Source of the DNA: Acinetobacter tandoii DSM 14970 = CIP 107469
GTDB taxonomy: Bacteria > Pseudomonadota > Gammaproteobacteria > Pseudomonadales > Moraxellaceae
DNA length: 64,000 bases
Direction: 5' to 3'
Assembly (NCBI RefSeq): GCF_000400735.1
Contig: NZ_KE007366.1
Coordinates: 124,001-188,000, forward strand
Below the pieces are notes generated by a model. It had not been told where the DNA came from and did not search any database. It saw only the letters and a list, made by a program, of their open reading frames with translations. A program made the translations under genes and the position numbers. Shown piece after piece: positions 1 to 10,408 of the stretch (positions are counted from its first letter, which is position 1; each line of letters starts with the position of its first letter).

Positions 1-1813
1 AAACACGTGTATGTTCCAAGAAGCGTCCTACAATAGACCGCACACGAATATTTTCAGACAAGCCTGGTAACTCTGGACGCAAGCAACAAATTGAACGAAT
101 AATCAGGTCTATTTGAACACCAGCCTGTGAAGCCTCATACAGCTTATTAATTAACTGCACTTCCGTTAGCGCATTCACTTTCACAATAATCTGTGCAGGT
201 TTTCCTGCTTTGGCATTGGCAATTTCATCGTCAATAAAATTGATTAATTGCGCATGTAGCGTAAATGGTGCATGCAAAAGTTTTTTCAACTTTGCCATTT
301 TGCCCATACCTGTCAACTCTTGGAAAATGCGATGTACATCTTCACACAACTCTTTGTCAGTTGTCAGCAAACCATAGTCGGTATAAATACGGGCATTACC
401 CGCATGGTAATTTCCTGTACCTAAATGGACATAGCGTACCAATTTATTATTTTCACGGCGGACGACTAAAATCATTTTGGCATGTGTCTTATACCCGACA
501 ATACCATACACCACCACAGCACCTGCTTCTTGTAAAACATTGGCCACTGCAATATTCGACTCTTCATCAAAACGAGCACGTAACTCAATCACCGCGGTGA
601 CTTCTTTACCATTCCGCGCTGCCTCTGCCAAGACTTGTACAATCTCAGAATCGGCTCCACTTCGGTACAACGTTTGCTTAATCGCTAGAACTTGTGGATC
701 TCGTGCAGCTTCACGCAAAAAGTTAATGACTGGAGCAAAGGATTCAAACGGATGGTGCAATAAAATATCTTGCTTTTGCATCGCTGAAAAAATGTTTTCA
801 GCTTTTTTCAATACTTTTGGAATCACAGGTGTATGTGAATCATAGCGTAAATGAGGACGTTTAAAATTTGACAATAATCGTGCCAAATTTACTGGACCAT
901 CCACTTTATACAACTGCTCTTCTTCTAAATCGAATTCATCAAGCAAGTAGTCATAAATATGTTTAGGACAATTTTCGGTCACTTCCAAGCGTACCGCACG
1001 ACCAAAACGACGTGAATTTAGCTCACCTTTTAACGCTTTCGCTAAATCTTCGACATCTTCATTTAAAGCCAAGTCCGCATTCCGCGTTACACGGAACTGA
1101 TAACAACCCGTTGCAGTCATTCCTGGGAATAGGTCGGAAACATGCTCATGAATAATTGCAGATAGCATGACATGGTGTTCTTTGCCACCCGTCAACTCAT
1201 CGGGTAAACGTACAACACGTGGCAATGAACGTGGTGCGGGAACAACAGCTAAATCAATTTGACGACCAAAGGCATCTTTACCTTCCAAAGTCACAATGAA
1301 GTTCAAACTTTTGTTAACTAAACGAGGGAATGGGTGTGCAGGGTCTAAACTAATCGGGGTTAATACTGGGGCAACCTGTTCTTGGAAATACTTTTTCACC
1401 CAAGCAGATTGAGCGGGGGTAAGCTCACCACGACGCAAGAAACAAATGTCTTCTTCACGCAACTTCGCTAAGATTTCTTCATTTAAAATACGGTATTGGC
1501 GTTCAATTGCAGCATGTGTTGTTTGAGAAATTTGATCCAAAACCTGTTTAGGGGTTAGACCATCGGGGGTATGACTTTCATTGCCCAAATCCAACTGTTC
1601 CAACATGCCCGCAACACGAATTTCAAAGAACTCATCTAAATTTCTTGAAAAAATCAGCAAGAAATTCATGCGTTCTAGCAATGGATGCAACGGATCGACA
1701 GCTTGCTCAAGAACACGTAAATGGAAATCTAAAATAGAAAGTTCACGATTAATAAATCGATCATTATAAGTATATTCAACTGGCTCTAATGGAGTCTGTG
1801 CCGCCGTATTCAT
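1..1813 (-). CDS. ppk: Polyphosphate kinase 1, 3' end cut by window edge
   Basis: Makes inorganic polyphosphate from ATP (reversible). Reading leftward from the ATG at 1813 gives about 604 residues of a protein usually near 690 long, so roughly the last 85 residues lie outside the window. The N-terminal domain begins around residue 16 ([20 protein letters not shown]); the phospholipase-D-like catalytic part follows, with the expected autophosphorylated histidine in the YKTHAK motif (His444 by count) and the HLGTGNYH motif after it. It lies downstream of mtgA on the same strand, separated by a terminator, so it probably has its own promoter in 1814-1882. Family assignment is firm; the C-terminus cannot be checked. 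Confidence 0.96.
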   Translation of the reverse strand, partial: MNTAAQTPLEPVEYTYNDRFINRELSILDFHLRVLEQAVDPLHPLLERMNFLLIFSRNLDEFFEIRVAGMLEQLDLGNESHTPDGLTPKQVLDQISQTTHAAIERQYRILNEEILAKLREEDICFLRRGELTPAQSAWVKKYFQEQVAPVLTPISLDPAHPFPRLVNKSLNFIVTLEGKDAFGRQIDLAVVPAPRSLPRVVRLPDELTGGKEHHVMLSAIIHEHVSDLFPGMTATGCYQFRVTRNADLALNEDVEDLAKALKGELNSRRFGRAVRLEVTENCPKHIYDYLLDEFDLEEEQLYKVDGPVNLARLLSNFKRPHLRYDSHTPVIPKVLKKAENIFSAMQKQDILLHHPFESFAPVINFLREAARDPQVLAIKQTLYRSGADSEIVQVLAEAARNGKEVTAVIELRARFDEESNIAVANVLQEAGAVVVYGIVGYKTHAKMILVVRRENNKLVRYVHLGTGNYHAGNARIYTDYGLLTTDKELCEDVHRIFQELTGMGKMAKLKKLLHAPFTLHAQLINFIDDEIANAKAGKPAQIIVKVNALTEVQLINKLYEASQAGVQIDLIIRSICCLRPELPGLSENIRVRSIVGRFLEHTRV

Positions 1814-1882
1814 AATCAACCCATGATTTTAAGACGTTATCTGTATAGTCATAAGTATGCTTCAATTTTGTGACATTTTCAT

Positions 1883-1908
1883 AAAAAAGCCCAAAATAAT
1901 TTGGGCTT
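1883..1908 (-). terminator. Terminator after mtgA
   Basis: A 9-bp perfect stem (AAGCCCAAA / TTTGGGCTT, positions 1887-1895 and 1900-1908) followed, on the minus strand, by a run of T. It sits between the end of mtgA and the start of ppk and should stop mtgA transcription. Confidence 0.8.
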
Positions 1909-1943
1909 ATAGTGCTTTATGCTTATCGCTGAATTCGGTCACC

Positions 1944-2618
1944 TTAAGGGATTTGGCTATAACGCATATATTTGCGAATCATTTTTTTACGAATTTGGAC
2001 TTTTCGATCATTCTGATGATCTTGATAATATTTGGGGTTGGGTAAAATTGCAGCTAAAAATGCTGCCTGATCACGCGTTAAACTTCGCGCACTTTTGCCA
2101 AAATAATGCTGTGTTGCTGCTTCAACCCCGTAAATATTTTCACCAAACTCAACCGAGTTTAAATAGACTTCAAGAATTCGCTGTTTAGACCACATACGCT
2201 CCATCATCCAAGTAGCGACGGCCTCTTGCCCTTTACGAATAAAAGAACGCTTATTGTATAAAAATAAGTTTTTCGCCAACTGCTGAGAAATAGTCGATCC
2301 GCCCGCAACCACTTTGCCTTTGTCTTGGTTACGTTCTAAAGCGTATTGCATGCCTTCCCAGTCAAAACCATGATGGTGCATGAATTTTCCATCTTCAGAT
2401 GTGACCACAGCACGTTTTACATAATCGCTAATCTCATCATAATCCCGCCATGTGTGCTGAATTGGTTTTGATGGTTCAGACCAGTAATCTAGACGCATGA
2501 ACATAGTTGTTTCGACTGGATGTGTACGCCACCACAGCAAACTGCTAAATATCCATAGCTGTACAAGTAGAATAAAACTGACAATGACTAACAAAGTTCG
2601 AACAAAAAAAGCTTTCAT
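1944..2618 (-). CDS. mtgA: Monofunctional peptidoglycan transglycosylase
   Basis: Polymerises lipid II into glycan strands at the periplasmic face of the inner membrane (GT51 family). The chosen ATG at 2618 gives 224 residues, a normal MtgA length; an open frame reaches a TTG at 2669 but that would run into the divergent rhomboid leader. One N-terminal membrane helix (about residues 5-30) is followed by the GT51 core: the catalytic glutamate in the SEDGKF motif (Glu75), then [15 protein letters not shown] and the [13 protein letters not shown] motif. No transpeptidase domain follows, which defines the monofunctional type. Next gene downstream is ppk, a pairing I recall from Acinetobacter baylyi. 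Confidence 0.95.
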   Translation of the reverse strand: MKAFFVRTLLVIVSFILLVQLWIFSSLLWWRTHPVETTMFMRLDYWSEPSKPIQHTWRDYDEISDYVKRAVVTSEDGKFMHHHGFDWEGMQYALERNQDKGKVVAGGSTISQQLAKNLFLYNKRSFIRKGQEAVATWMMERMWSKQRILEVYLNSVEFGENIYGVEAATQHYFGKSARSLTRDQAAFLAAILPNPKYYQDHQNDRKVQIRKKMIRKYMRYSQIP

Positions 2619-2696
2619 GTCAGTAAGTTGCTCCAAATATTTCCATTCTTTCGTGCTAAGCTTGGTCAAAATATAGATTCAAAGTCAAACAATAGC

Positions 2697-3515
2697 ATGT
2701 CTCATTCAACACCACCTTGGCTTCCAAGCAAACTGAATATGCAAGATTGGTGGCTCACAACCCTTTTCATTGCGGTCAATGTCGGGTTATTTCTCTGGCA
2801 AATTTTCTCTGGAGTCAATGTCAGTGATCCAAGCCTACCAGATGCCATACGCTGGGGAGCTGATTATGCACCTTTAACCTTTTTAGAGGAACCCATCCGC
2901 CTATTCACGAGCATGTTTTTTCATTTTGGACTTATTCATTTAATGTTAAACATGTGGGCATTGTATATTTTTGGCAGTGTCGCAGAACAGCTCTTTGGTC
3001 GTTTTTATTATTTCATGCTCTATCTTTCAGCAGGATTAATGGGCAGTCTCTTTAGTGGTTCTTTGGCAATACATGACACAGTAAATATGTTGAATCAGCA
3101 AGTAATTGATCCCTCTTTACTGCCACATGTCAGTGCAGGCGCTTCTGGTGCTGTGATGGGCTTAGGTGGTGCTTTAACCTTACTTTCTCTCTTTCCTGTT
3201 CTACCACAACAACGCTTTATTCTAGATAAAAAGACCTTAATTATGGTCATGGGCATTAACTTGGTGATTGGACTCACGATCTCTGGAATTAATAATGCTG
3301 CGCATGTTGGCGGAATGCTGATGGGCGCAGTCCTTGCAGGTATTTGGTATCTGTGCCAAAAGTCGCAAAAACCTGCCCTAAGCTTCATTTTGGGTACAAC
3401 TGTAGCTATCGTGAGCTGCTGGTTTCTATACCAGTATTGCCTGCAACAAGTTCAACTGATTCAACCAATTTGGGCTGAATTATTACAGGCTATGCGTCAA
3501 CGCTATCATTTTTAA
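2697..3515 (+). CDS. Rhomboid family intramembrane serine protease
   Basis: Polytopic membrane protease of 272 residues (ATG at 2697; the open frame extends upstream to a TTG/ATG-poor leader at 2628). Hallmarks are visible in order: HFGLIHLMLNMWAL (helix 2, residues 76-89), the catalytic serine in SAGASGAVMG (Ser150), and the catalytic histidine in NNAAHVGGMLMG (His203). About six to seven hydrophobic segments. Substrate unknown. It is divergent from mtgA (78 bp between starts) and convergent with the ABC permease gene. A second, shorter rhomboid gene lies at 13669-14286. Confidence 0.92.
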   Translation: MSHSTPPWLPSKLNMQDWWLTTLFIAVNVGLFLWQIFSGVNVSDPSLPDAIRWGADYAPLTFLEEPIRLFTSMFFHFGLIHLMLNMWALYIFGSVAEQLFGRFYYFMLYLSAGLMGSLFSGSLAIHDTVNMLNQQVIDPSLLPHVSAGASGAVMGLGGALTLLSLFPVLPQQRFILDKKTLIMVMGINLVIGLTISGINNAAHVGGMLMGAVLAGIWYLCQKSQKPALSFILGTTVAIVSCWFLYQYCLQQVQLIQPIWAELLQAMRQRYHF

Positions 3516-3519
3516 AGAC

Positions 3520-3553
3520 AGAGAGATGAATCTTAAGATTGATTCATCTCTCT
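3520..3553. repeat. Perfect 13-bp hairpin between convergent genes
   Basis: AGAGAGATGAATC at 3520-3532 pairs exactly with 3541-3553, loop of 8. It lies just after the rhomboid stop and overlaps the last codons and stop of the ABC permease on the other strand. The T-tract is weak on either strand, so it may be a poor bidirectional terminator or an RNA-end stabiliser. Confidence 0.6.
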
Positions 3554-6010
3554 TAAACTTTGTAATGGTGGGATATCACAGAGATAACTCAAACGATAAC
3601 GCCCAATCAATGCGCATAACACCATCATATTCACAGGTAGAATCAACCAGATTTCCCAATGGGCTTGAATGCTTAGATTCATTCGATAACTAGCAATTGC
3701 ACTGATCAATTCGGCAAAGAAACAAGCCACAATACCTGCCAGTAACCCCATAAATCCAATTTCCAGTGTCAGCATATTTTTGAGCATACGTTTGGAGCTA
3801 CCAAATGAACGAAGTAAAGCGACTTCCCTTTTCCGCTCATCCATCAATAAATTAAGACAGGCAATTAAGACCAAAATGCCTGCAAGGCTGACCAGTGTAG
3901 CCAGAATGGTCACAACCTGAATCAACACATTCATCAAGCGCTTAATTTCATCCAGTATTAAGCCCACATCTATAAAGACCGTATTACTAAATTGCTGAAT
4001 TAATTGAATCAGTTGTGGTCTGTCTTGCTCTGGAACATAGAAACTGCCTAAATAACTACCTGCATTTTCATCCAAAGTTTGTGGAGAAAAAATAAAGAAA
4101 AAGTTCGGGCTAAAACTTTCCCATTCAACTTCTCTTAAATTGACTACTTTGGCGTGTAGCATGCCTTCAGGCAAACTAAAGCTTAACCGATCACCCACCT
4201 GTATACCCAATTCTGTCGCAGTTTTTGCTTCTACAGAAACCTCTCCGACATGCGTGAAATTTGCTTGTCCTTGTACAATTTTATTATCCGTTGGTAGGCT
4301 ACTGCTTTGAGTTAGATTCAATTCACGACGCAATGAGTTATTTTCCTTGACCAATTGTTCCGAAAAAGGTTGTTCATTTTTTGCGACTAATCGACCACGA
4401 ATATTGGGATATAAAGGCGTGCTGTTCCAGCCATGTGCCAGTAATTGCTGCTTGAATTGGGGTACATCAAATGGTGGCAAACCGTAAACAAATTGATTTG
4501 GCGTACCTTGTGGCAACTGCTGTTGCCAACGCTCTAACAAATCAGTACGCAGGACAGCCAAAACAGTGATTAAACTCAGACCTAACGCCAACGCCGTAAT
4601 CTGAAACGCAGTCTGATAAGGTACTTTGACATAAGCCGAAACTGCCATTTTTAAGCGTTTTAAAGCTTTCAAAACCAGCCAGACCAAACCATACAAAAGT
4701 ACACTCAGGGCAATGATGCCACCAATCACCAAACTGGTCAGTGGCAAATTTTCGGTAAGAATGATACTAAAAATAAATAAACTCAGTGTACCCGACACTA
4801 AGGTCCACAAGAAAACATGCATAGATTGTGTTTGCTGACGAATCACACGGATTGGCGGGGTGTACATCAACTGCCACAAATTCGGCAAAATAAAACCTGT
4901 CAATACCACTGCACTGGTCAATATGGCAATCGGCAAAGGGCCTTTCAGCATTGCCCATGCAGAAAATTGTAGCTGCAAGTTCGGAATCAGTTGTAGCATG
5001 AGCTGTAATAAGCCATAACCCAATACAACGCCAAGTAATACACCAATCAAAATCGCGATGCTCAACATAAATAATAAAAGATAAGCATAGACTTTTAAGA
5101 TTTGGGATTTAGAAGCCCCCATACAACGCAATAACGCAATATAGTCTTGATTTTGTTGTACATAGCGTTGACTGGTCAATGCAATCGCGATACCACACAG
5201 CAAAATAGTCAGAATATTCGCCAACTGTAAAAAGGTATCTAAATTCTCTATTGGGCGTATCAGACGAGTATTGCCTTCGGTAGCATTACGAAGCTTCAAG
5301 CCATTCACATCTTCTGCATTAACTCCTGTGACATTCTTTGTCGTTTTCTGTTGTTGTTTGAATTGTGTTTGAAACTGTTGAATATTATTCGTATCGCCCG
5401 CCATCAATAGACGGTAATCAATTCGACTGCCGACTTGAATAGCATTGGTTCGTGCAATATCTTGTTGTGCAATCATCACTGTCGGTGAAAAACTTGAAAA
5501 GCCAAGCTCCTGATTGGAGTCATGTTGAATCTTTGCAGTGACTTTAAACGTACCATCTGCAATTTGAATTTGGTCTCCCAACTTTACCCGTAATAAGTCC
5601 ATCACCCGTGGACTTAACCATACCTCCCCACTTTGAATAGGACGATGTAGCTCAGGTTGTAACTGAAGCTTACCCCGCAGCGGGAAATGTGCATCAACCG
5701 CTTTCACATTCACCATGACAAATTGCGACTCTGTATGCGCCATGGAGTTAAACACGGTGACTTGCGACTGTTTTAAGTGTTGGGCTGTCGCCAGATCTTT
5801 CCAACGTTGTTCAATTTTCGACTGATCTGACAACACCAAATCTGCCGCCATCAGCTCTGCGGCTTGTAAAGTCACTGCATTCTGGATTTGCTCATTACTA
5901 AATTTCAGTGCAGTCGTCACACTAATCGCCAGTACTAAAGCAATAATCAGCAAATACATCCCACTACTTTTCAGACTTTGCTGCAATAAAGGTCGAAATA
6001 GAGCACTCAT
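3533..6010 (-). CDS. ABC transporter permease, FtsX/YbbP type
   Basis: Large 825-residue membrane subunit. An N-terminal membrane helix (residues 15-35) is followed by a periplasmic MacB-like domain, then FtsX-type blocks: ALLRCMGASKSQILKVYAYLL near residue 290 and again VALLRSFGSSKRMLKNMLTLE near 740, giving the duplicated FtsX organisation of YbbP-class permeases. It overlaps the ATPase gene by 4 bp (ATGA), so the two are translationally coupled and surely form one transporter. The E. coli YbbA-YbbP pair lies divergent from tesA, and the same arrangement is seen here. Likely exports or extracts lipophilic or lipoprotein cargo; the true substrate is not known. Confidence 0.9.
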   Translation of the reverse strand: MSALFRPLLQQSLKSSGMYLLIIALVLAISVTTALKFSNEQIQNAVTLQAAELMAADLVLSDQSKIEQRWKDLATAQHLKQSQVTVFNSMAHTESQFVMVNVKAVDAHFPLRGKLQLQPELHRPIQSGEVWLSPRVMDLLRVKLGDQIQIADGTFKVTAKIQHDSNQELGFSSFSPTVMIAQQDIARTNAIQVGSRIDYRLLMAGDTNNIQQFQTQFKQQQKTTKNVTGVNAEDVNGLKLRNATEGNTRLIRPIENLDTFLQLANILTILLCGIAIALTSQRYVQQNQDYIALLRCMGASKSQILKVYAYLLLFMLSIAILIGVLLGVVLGYGLLQLMLQLIPNLQLQFSAWAMLKGPLPIAILTSAVVLTGFILPNLWQLMYTPPIRVIRQQTQSMHVFLWTLVSGTLSLFIFSIILTENLPLTSLVIGGIIALSVLLYGLVWLVLKALKRLKMAVSAYVKVPYQTAFQITALALGLSLITVLAVLRTDLLERWQQQLPQGTPNQFVYGLPPFDVPQFKQQLLAHGWNSTPLYPNIRGRLVAKNEQPFSEQLVKENNSLRRELNLTQSSSLPTDNKIVQGQANFTHVGEVSVEAKTATELGIQVGDRLSFSLPEGMLHAKVVNLREVEWESFSPNFFFIFSPQTLDENAGSYLGSFYVPEQDRPQLIQLIQQFSNTVFIDVGLILDEIKRLMNVLIQVVTILATLVSLAGILVLIACLNLLMDERKREVALLRSFGSSKRMLKNMLTLEIGFMGLLAGIVACFFAELISAIASYRMNLSIQAHWEIWLILPVNMMVLCALIGRYRLSYLCDIPPLQSLREMNQS

Positions 6011-6711
6011 ACGTGATCACCACCCTGCACGTGTTCATGCAACTGACCTTCAAATAAATGGAGATGACGTTGGCATTGTCTTGCCAATTTCAAATCATGA
6101 GTAACCAGTACCAAGGTGGTGCCTAGTTCCTGATTTAAAGCAAACAGTAACTGCTCAATCTCTTTGGCTGTTTGACTATCTAAATTACCTGTAGGTTCAT
6201 CTGCAAAAATAATTTTAGGTTGGCTAATTAAAGCACGTGCAATCGCCACACGCTGTTGTTCCCCACCAGAAAGTACTTTTGGCGTTTGCTCTGCCTGTCG
6301 CTCTAATCCGACCTTTTTAAGTAGCTCTAAAGCACGGTGTTCTGCCTCTGCATATTGAAAATTAGCGTGCAAACGCAAAGGTAACATGACATTTTCTAAT
6401 GCGGTTAAGTGAGGCAAAAGTTGAAAAGATTGAAAAACAAAACCAATATATTTCAAACGGACAAGCGCTCGTTGTTCTTCATTAAGCGCAGCAATATTTT
6501 CTCCACAAACAGTTAATTCACCACCACTGGCTTGATCTAAAGTAGCCAAAATTCCCAATAGAGTTGACTTACCAGAACCCGAACGCCCTGTAATGGCAAT
6601 TTGTTCACCTTTCATAATATCGAGATTTAGATTTTCAAAAATTGAGAGACTTTTATCTGCAAGTTGTATTTTTTGTGTCAAATTCTGGGCAGAAATTACG
6701 GCTTGTGGCAT
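6007..6711 (-). CDS. ABC transporter ATP-binding protein, YbbA/LolD type
   Basis: Cytoplasmic ATPase partner (234 residues) of the FtsX-type permease downstream. Walker A GRSGSGKS at residues 43-50, ABC signature LSGGEQQR at 147-154, Walker B IIFADE at 167-172 with the DEPTGNLDS extension typical of the MacB/LolD/FtsE group, and the switch histidine in VTHD (His205). Starts at ATG 6711, 43 bp from the divergent tesA start. The E. coli neighbour arrangement ybbA-tesA supports the YbbA assignment over LolD. Confidence 0.93.
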   Translation of the reverse strand: MPQAVISAQNLTQKIQLADKSLSIFENLNLDIMKGEQIAITGRSGSGKSTLLGILATLDQASGGELTVCGENIAALNEEQRALVRLKYIGFVFQSFQLLPHLTALENVMLPLRLHANFQYAEAEHRALELLKKVGLERQAEQTPKVLSGGEQQRVAIARALISQPKIIFADEPTGNLDSQTAKEIEQLLFALNQELGTTLVLVTHDLKLARQCQRHLHLFEGQLHEHVQGGDHV

Positions 6712-6754
6712 GATGAATCTCTCTTCTATTGTGCTCAGGTTTTCGTCAGTTACT

Positions 6755-7384
6755 ATGCGTCAATCTCGTTTTAAAGTATTCGTTTATTCTTGGGTGATAG
6801 GGCTAATGCTCTGCCTAAGTCCAGTGATGGTTTCAGCTAAAACTATTCTGATTCTCGGTGATAGTATTAGCGCAGGTTATGGTTTGCAGCCACAGCAAGG
6901 ATGGGTCACACTGTTACAAAAACGATTAGACCAACAGTATCCGAAACAACATCAAGTGGTCAATGCAAGTGTGAGTGGTGAAACTACCAGTGGTGCTTTA
7001 GCACGTTTACCCAAATTACTTGCAACTTATAAGCCAAATATTGTGGTTATCGAACTGGGCGGAAATGATGGTTTACGTGGTCAACCACCACAAATGATTC
7101 AACAAAATCTAGCACGATTAGTTGAGCAAAGCCAAAAGACGAAAGCCAAAGTCATTTTGTTTGGAATGAAAATTCCGCCCAATTATGGCACAGCCTATAG
7201 CAAGGCTTTTCAACAAAACTACACGGTTGTCAGTCAACGCTATCAAGTGAAATTACTGCCCTTCTTTTTAGAAGGCATCGCGGGTCATAAAAATTTAATG
7301 CAAAAAGATTTAATTCATCCTAATGTTCAAGCACAGACTCAATTACTGAATTTAGCTTATCCATATATTAAAGGCGCTTTATAA
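6755..7384 (+). CDS. tesA: GDSL lysophospholipase/thioesterase (TesA type)
   Basis: Periplasmic SGNH hydrolase acting on acyl thioesters, lysophospholipids and arylesters in the known family. ATG 6755 gives 209 residues with a clear signal peptide (about 28 residues, ending PVMVSA). Block I GDSISAGYG carries the nucleophilic serine; block III GGNDGLRG the oxyanion Asn; block V DLIHPN the Asp-His pair. The open frame continues upstream into the divergent ATPase gene but that part has no signal peptide sense. Divergent from the YbbA/YbbP-like ABC genes, the same order as in E. coli. Confidence 0.93.
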   Translation: MRQSRFKVFVYSWVIGLMLCLSPVMVSAKTILILGDSISAGYGLQPQQGWVTLLQKRLDQQYPKQHQVVNASVSGETTSGALARLPKLLATYKPNIVVIELGGNDGLRGQPPQMIQQNLARLVEQSQKTKAKVILFGMKIPPNYGTAYSKAFQQNYTVVSQRYQVKLLPFFLEGIAGHKNLMQKDLIHPNVQAQTQLLNLAYPYIKGAL

Positions 7385-7393
7385 AGCGCCTTT
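7370..7393 (+). terminator. Terminator overlapping tesA stop
   Basis: AAAGGCGCTT (7370-7379) pairs with AAGCGCCTTT (7384-7393), loop of 4. The stem begins inside the last tesA codons and includes its stop. It can serve convergent transcription on both strands. Confidence 0.65.
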
Positions 7394-7425
7394 AATCACA
7401 TCTATATTTTTATAGATCAGATGTC

Positions 7426-8040
7426 TTAGAAATCAAAAAAAATCACTTCACCTGTTTCAAGTGAATATTCCGCACCGACAACAATCATCTTGCCTTTCGC
7501 AATTAATTGTTCCAATACAGCCGAACCATGACGTAATTGATTAACTGAAGCAAACACATTTGAACGAACAGCATGGTTCGAAAGTTTTTTCAAATCGTTT
7601 TTCAACTCAGTTTGCATCAAGGTTTCAACAGAAGGACGCACACGGTTCACAATCGACATCAAATTATTTGATGGTGGACACTCTGGGTTCATTAAAGTGT
7701 CAATGGTCGCTTGAATGGCACCACAATGGCTATGACCAAGAACAACTACTACTGCACAGTCATAACGTTCAGCAGCAAATTCCACACTACCCACTTGCGA
7801 AGGAGCAACCACGTTACCCGCGACACGAATAACAAATAAATCACCTAAGCCTTGGTCAAAAACCATCTCGGCAGGAACACGCGAGTCTGAACAACCAAGT
7901 ATAATTGCAAAAGGATTTTGATCTTCTGCCATTTCAGCACGTTCTTGGTGCGTCAATTGTTTAGGAAGGGTTGTTTCCCCAGAAACAAAACGTTGGTTTC
8001 CTTTTTTAAGACGGTCTAATGCTTCTTGAGCCGTTAGCAT
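7426..8040 (-). CDS. can: Beta-class carbonic anhydrase
   Basis: Interconverts CO2 and bicarbonate in the cytoplasm. With the ATG at 8040 the protein is 204 residues. Zinc ligands are visible: Cys50 and Asp52 in GCSDSRVP, His103 and Cys106 in LGHSHCGA; Arg54 of the Asp/Arg dyad is present. I chose 8040 because GGAAAAAAGA lies at proper distance; an ATG at 8055 (five residues longer) and a further outer frame to 8106 are alternatives. Convergent with tesA. Bicarbonate from it could feed the biotin-dependent carboxylase encoded at 24 kb, but that is only a metabolic remark. Confidence 0.92.
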   Translation of the reverse strand: MLTAQEALDRLKKGNQRFVSGETTLPKQLTHQERAEMAEDQNPFAIILGCSDSRVPAEMVFDQGLGDLFVIRVAGNVVAPSQVGSVEFAAERYDCAVVVVLGHSHCGAIQATIDTLMNPECPPSNNLMSIVNRVRPSVETLMQTELKNDLKKLSNHAVRSNVFASVNQLRHGSAVLEQLIAKGKMIVVGAEYSLETGEVIFFDF

Positions 8041-8356
8041 TCTTTTTTCCACCATGATTTGAAGTTTCAATATTCTAATACCAGCAAAAAGGAATGTCAC
8101 TTGCAAAAAAGAATACGGCTGAGCCTTTTTAGATTGGCAAAAAAGTTCAAGTGCTTTTTGTTGTTACCTTGAAGTAAATCACATTATTTTATTTTTATAT
8201 CAATCATTTCAATAAACTTGTTCGTGACATTTTAGTGATTGTATTTACAATAGATCTTTATAAAGTCAAAGATTATTCTTTATACCAATTCCAGTTTTTT
8301 GCAGTTTCAAGAATAGATTTTCTACAACAAAATTTTAGCGATAAGGATTTAAGTCA

Positions 8357-9385
8357 ATGACACAAACTCGTAAATATTTTTCTCATTTTGTTACTGCAAT
8401 GGGAATCCTAATTACGATGTCATTGCCCAATGTTGCTTCAGCTAAAAATCCACAACTTTCTCCCGAGCAAATTACGCTACAAAATTTTTTACAACAAGAA
8501 CGTGAAGACTGTGGATTAAAAACCAAAACCCTCAAAGTCGGAGATATTTTTTGGAGCTATAACGAAGGAGGATCGAGCCAGAAACCTACTGTTTTACTGA
8601 TTCATGGGTTTGGAGGAAATCGTGACAATTGGAATCGCGTTGCTTCTTATCTCACTCCCAACTATCACGTCATTGTGCCCGACCTACCCATTTATGGGGA
8701 CACCAAAGTTCCATCCAATTTTGATATTGCTGTTCCGAACGTCACCTCCAGCCTTCGACAATTTGCTGAAGCTATAGATATCGAGAATAAATTGAATATC
8801 GCAGGTCACTCTTTAGGTGGTTCAATTGCAACTCTTTATGCTGCGCAATATCCTTTTGATACACAAAGTTTATTTCTATTAAATAGTGCAGGCATCTACA
8901 AAAAAGCCAACACCCCCTACACGAGAGACCCACATTTTTTAAAGCATATTATTATGTCAAAACCTGGTGATTATGATGAGGTTCGTCATGAGATCATGCA
9001 GAATCCCCCCAAACTTTCTCCAGAACTTAAACATGCTAAAGAACAACTCTTGATTGCACAATCAGGTATAAATAATCTCGTCATTGAGCAAATTTCGACA
9101 TTAAATCGCATCTATACCCCTGAAACATTTGCTCGAATTACCCGCAATGTAGAAGCACCGACTTTAATTTTGTGGGGCAAACAAGATAAAATCTTTAATG
9201 TTGAAGTTGCAGATGAATTAAAATCTCTGTTGAAACGTGCCGAAGCACCTGTCATCCTGAACAATGTGGGTCATATGCCTTTATTGGAAGCAGATAAACA
9301 AGTTGCGAATTATTACCTCCCATTTCTCGCAAAGACCCAAAATCTGAAAAATCCATTGGCGGATCAACTGATTCCTTTACATTAA
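8357..9385 (+). CDS. Secreted alpha/beta hydrolase (lipase/esterase-like)
   Basis: 342 residues with a signal peptide (first ~29, ending NVASA). The alpha/beta-hydrolase fold is shown by HGFGGNRDNW (oxyanion loop, residues 83-92), the nucleophile elbow GHSLGGS (Ser152), the acid in LWGKQDK and the histidine in NVGHMPLLEAD. Closest in style to the Acinetobacter/Moraxella lipase (Lip2-type) group, so probably a periplasmic or secreted esterase. Preceded by AAGGATTTAAGTCA as a ribosome site. The next gene starts 12 bp after its stop, so they probably share a transcript. Confidence 0.85.
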   Translation: MTQTRKYFSHFVTAMGILITMSLPNVASAKNPQLSPEQITLQNFLQQEREDCGLKTKTLKVGDIFWSYNEGGSSQKPTVLLIHGFGGNRDNWNRVASYLTPNYHVIVPDLPIYGDTKVPSNFDIAVPNVTSSLRQFAEAIDIENKLNIAGHSLGGSIATLYAAQYPFDTQSLFLLNSAGIYKKANTPYTRDPHFLKHIIMSKPGDYDEVRHEIMQNPPKLSPELKHAKEQLLIAQSGINNLVIEQISTLNRIYTPETFARITRNVEAPTLILWGKQDKIFNVEVADELKSLLKRAEAPVILNNVGHMPLLEADKQVANYYLPFLAKTQNLKNPLADQLIPLH

Positions 9386-9397
9386 ATTTGAGCTTTT

Positions 9398-10408
9398 ATG
9401 CAAAAACACCCGATGATTGAGCAACTGATCGAAGCTCATCTACAATTTTTAAATCATGAATTTACTCAGTCAGAAACCATTAAAAATGAATTTGTTGAGT
9501 TTTATCATTGGTTCAGAAAACAAAAATTAAAACAAATTTGGACAGTTGAACAGATTCATCAATTGATTGATCAGCAAATCTTAAAGACACCTGCCAGTGA
9601 TTTTTTAATTGAACAAATTGCAGAACATATTCGCTTTGCCTTGGTTCATCCCGCAAATGACCAAACTAAAATCGCAGATGCCATTCCTGTGCTTACTGTC
9701 GATAAAATTGCTCAATACGTTGCCAGTAAAAGTGGGCATAGACAACGCTTAATTCATACCGTTGTGAATAACCCTGCTTTCGCTGCCATGATCACGCAAC
9801 TGATTCAACACGCGATTCATGACTATTTAGATAATTCTGTCATGGTCAAGCATGTGCCGGGCGTTTCTCGTTTTATGAAAATGGGGAAATCTGTTTTAGA
9901 AAGTGTGACTGATTCAAACTTAGATCAAGCCATTCAGCATTATTTACAAAAAAATATTCAGAAACTCAGTCAAATGAGTGAACAAGTGTTAAATCAGCAT
10001 TTTAATGACGATAAGCTTTATCATTTTCAAGCCAATTTATGGCATAAAATTAAAGACCTTCCGCTCAATGTGTTAAAAAATTATATCGAAATTGATGACT
10101 TACAACACACTGTTGGTTTAGGTCATGAAATTTGGGATCACTTACGTCAAAGTGAATACATGGCACAACAAGTGAAAGATGGCATCTCTGCATGGTATGC
10201 ACGGAATCAAGACCGAAGCTTTGATTTATTGTTCCGTGACTTAAATATTGATGAAGCATTAATCCAAAATCAGTTACAACATCTGTTAGAACCGATTATT
10301 CAGAATATGCTGCAATCAGATTACCTCACTCAACGTGCACGTCATTATTTAGAGAAGTTCTATTATTCTGACAGTACCTTAGCAATCTTGAAAAAAGGCG
10401 CTGAATAG
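9398..10408 (+). CDS. Conserved-looking protein of unknown function
   Basis: I do not recognise this 336-residue protein. It has no signal peptide, no membrane helix and only sparse cysteine; it is rich in Gln, His, Ile and Leu and looks entirely alpha-helical, with motifs such as KHVPGVSRFMKMGKS near residue 150. It follows the secreted hydrolase by 12 bp with a GAGC element before its ATG, so co-transcription is likely. A role linked to lipid or envelope is possible from context only. The stop codon lies inside a terminator hairpin. Confidence 0.75.
   Translation: MQKHPMIEQLIEAHLQFLNHEFTQSETIKNEFVEFYHWFRKQKLKQIWTVEQIHQLIDQQILKTPASDFLIEQIAEHIRFALVHPANDQTKIADAIPVLTVDKIAQYVASKSGHRQRLIHTVVNNPAFAAMITQLIQHAIHDYLDNSVMVKHVPGVSRFMKMGKSVLESVTDSNLDQAIQHYLQKNIQKLSQMSEQVLNQHFNDDKLYHFQANLWHKIKDLPLNVLKNYIEIDDLQHTVGLGHEIWDHLRQSEYMAQQVKDGISAWYARNQDRSFDLLFRDLNIDEALIQNQLQHLLEPIIQNMLQSDYLTQRARHYLEKFYYSDSTLAILKKGAE

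Noticed and set aside
1814..1882. Possible Pho box upstream of ppk
   Set aside because: Only one decent half site (ATGTCAC on the minus strand) with poor partners at 11-bp spacing; too weak to claim although ppk may be phosphate-regulated in Acinetobacter.
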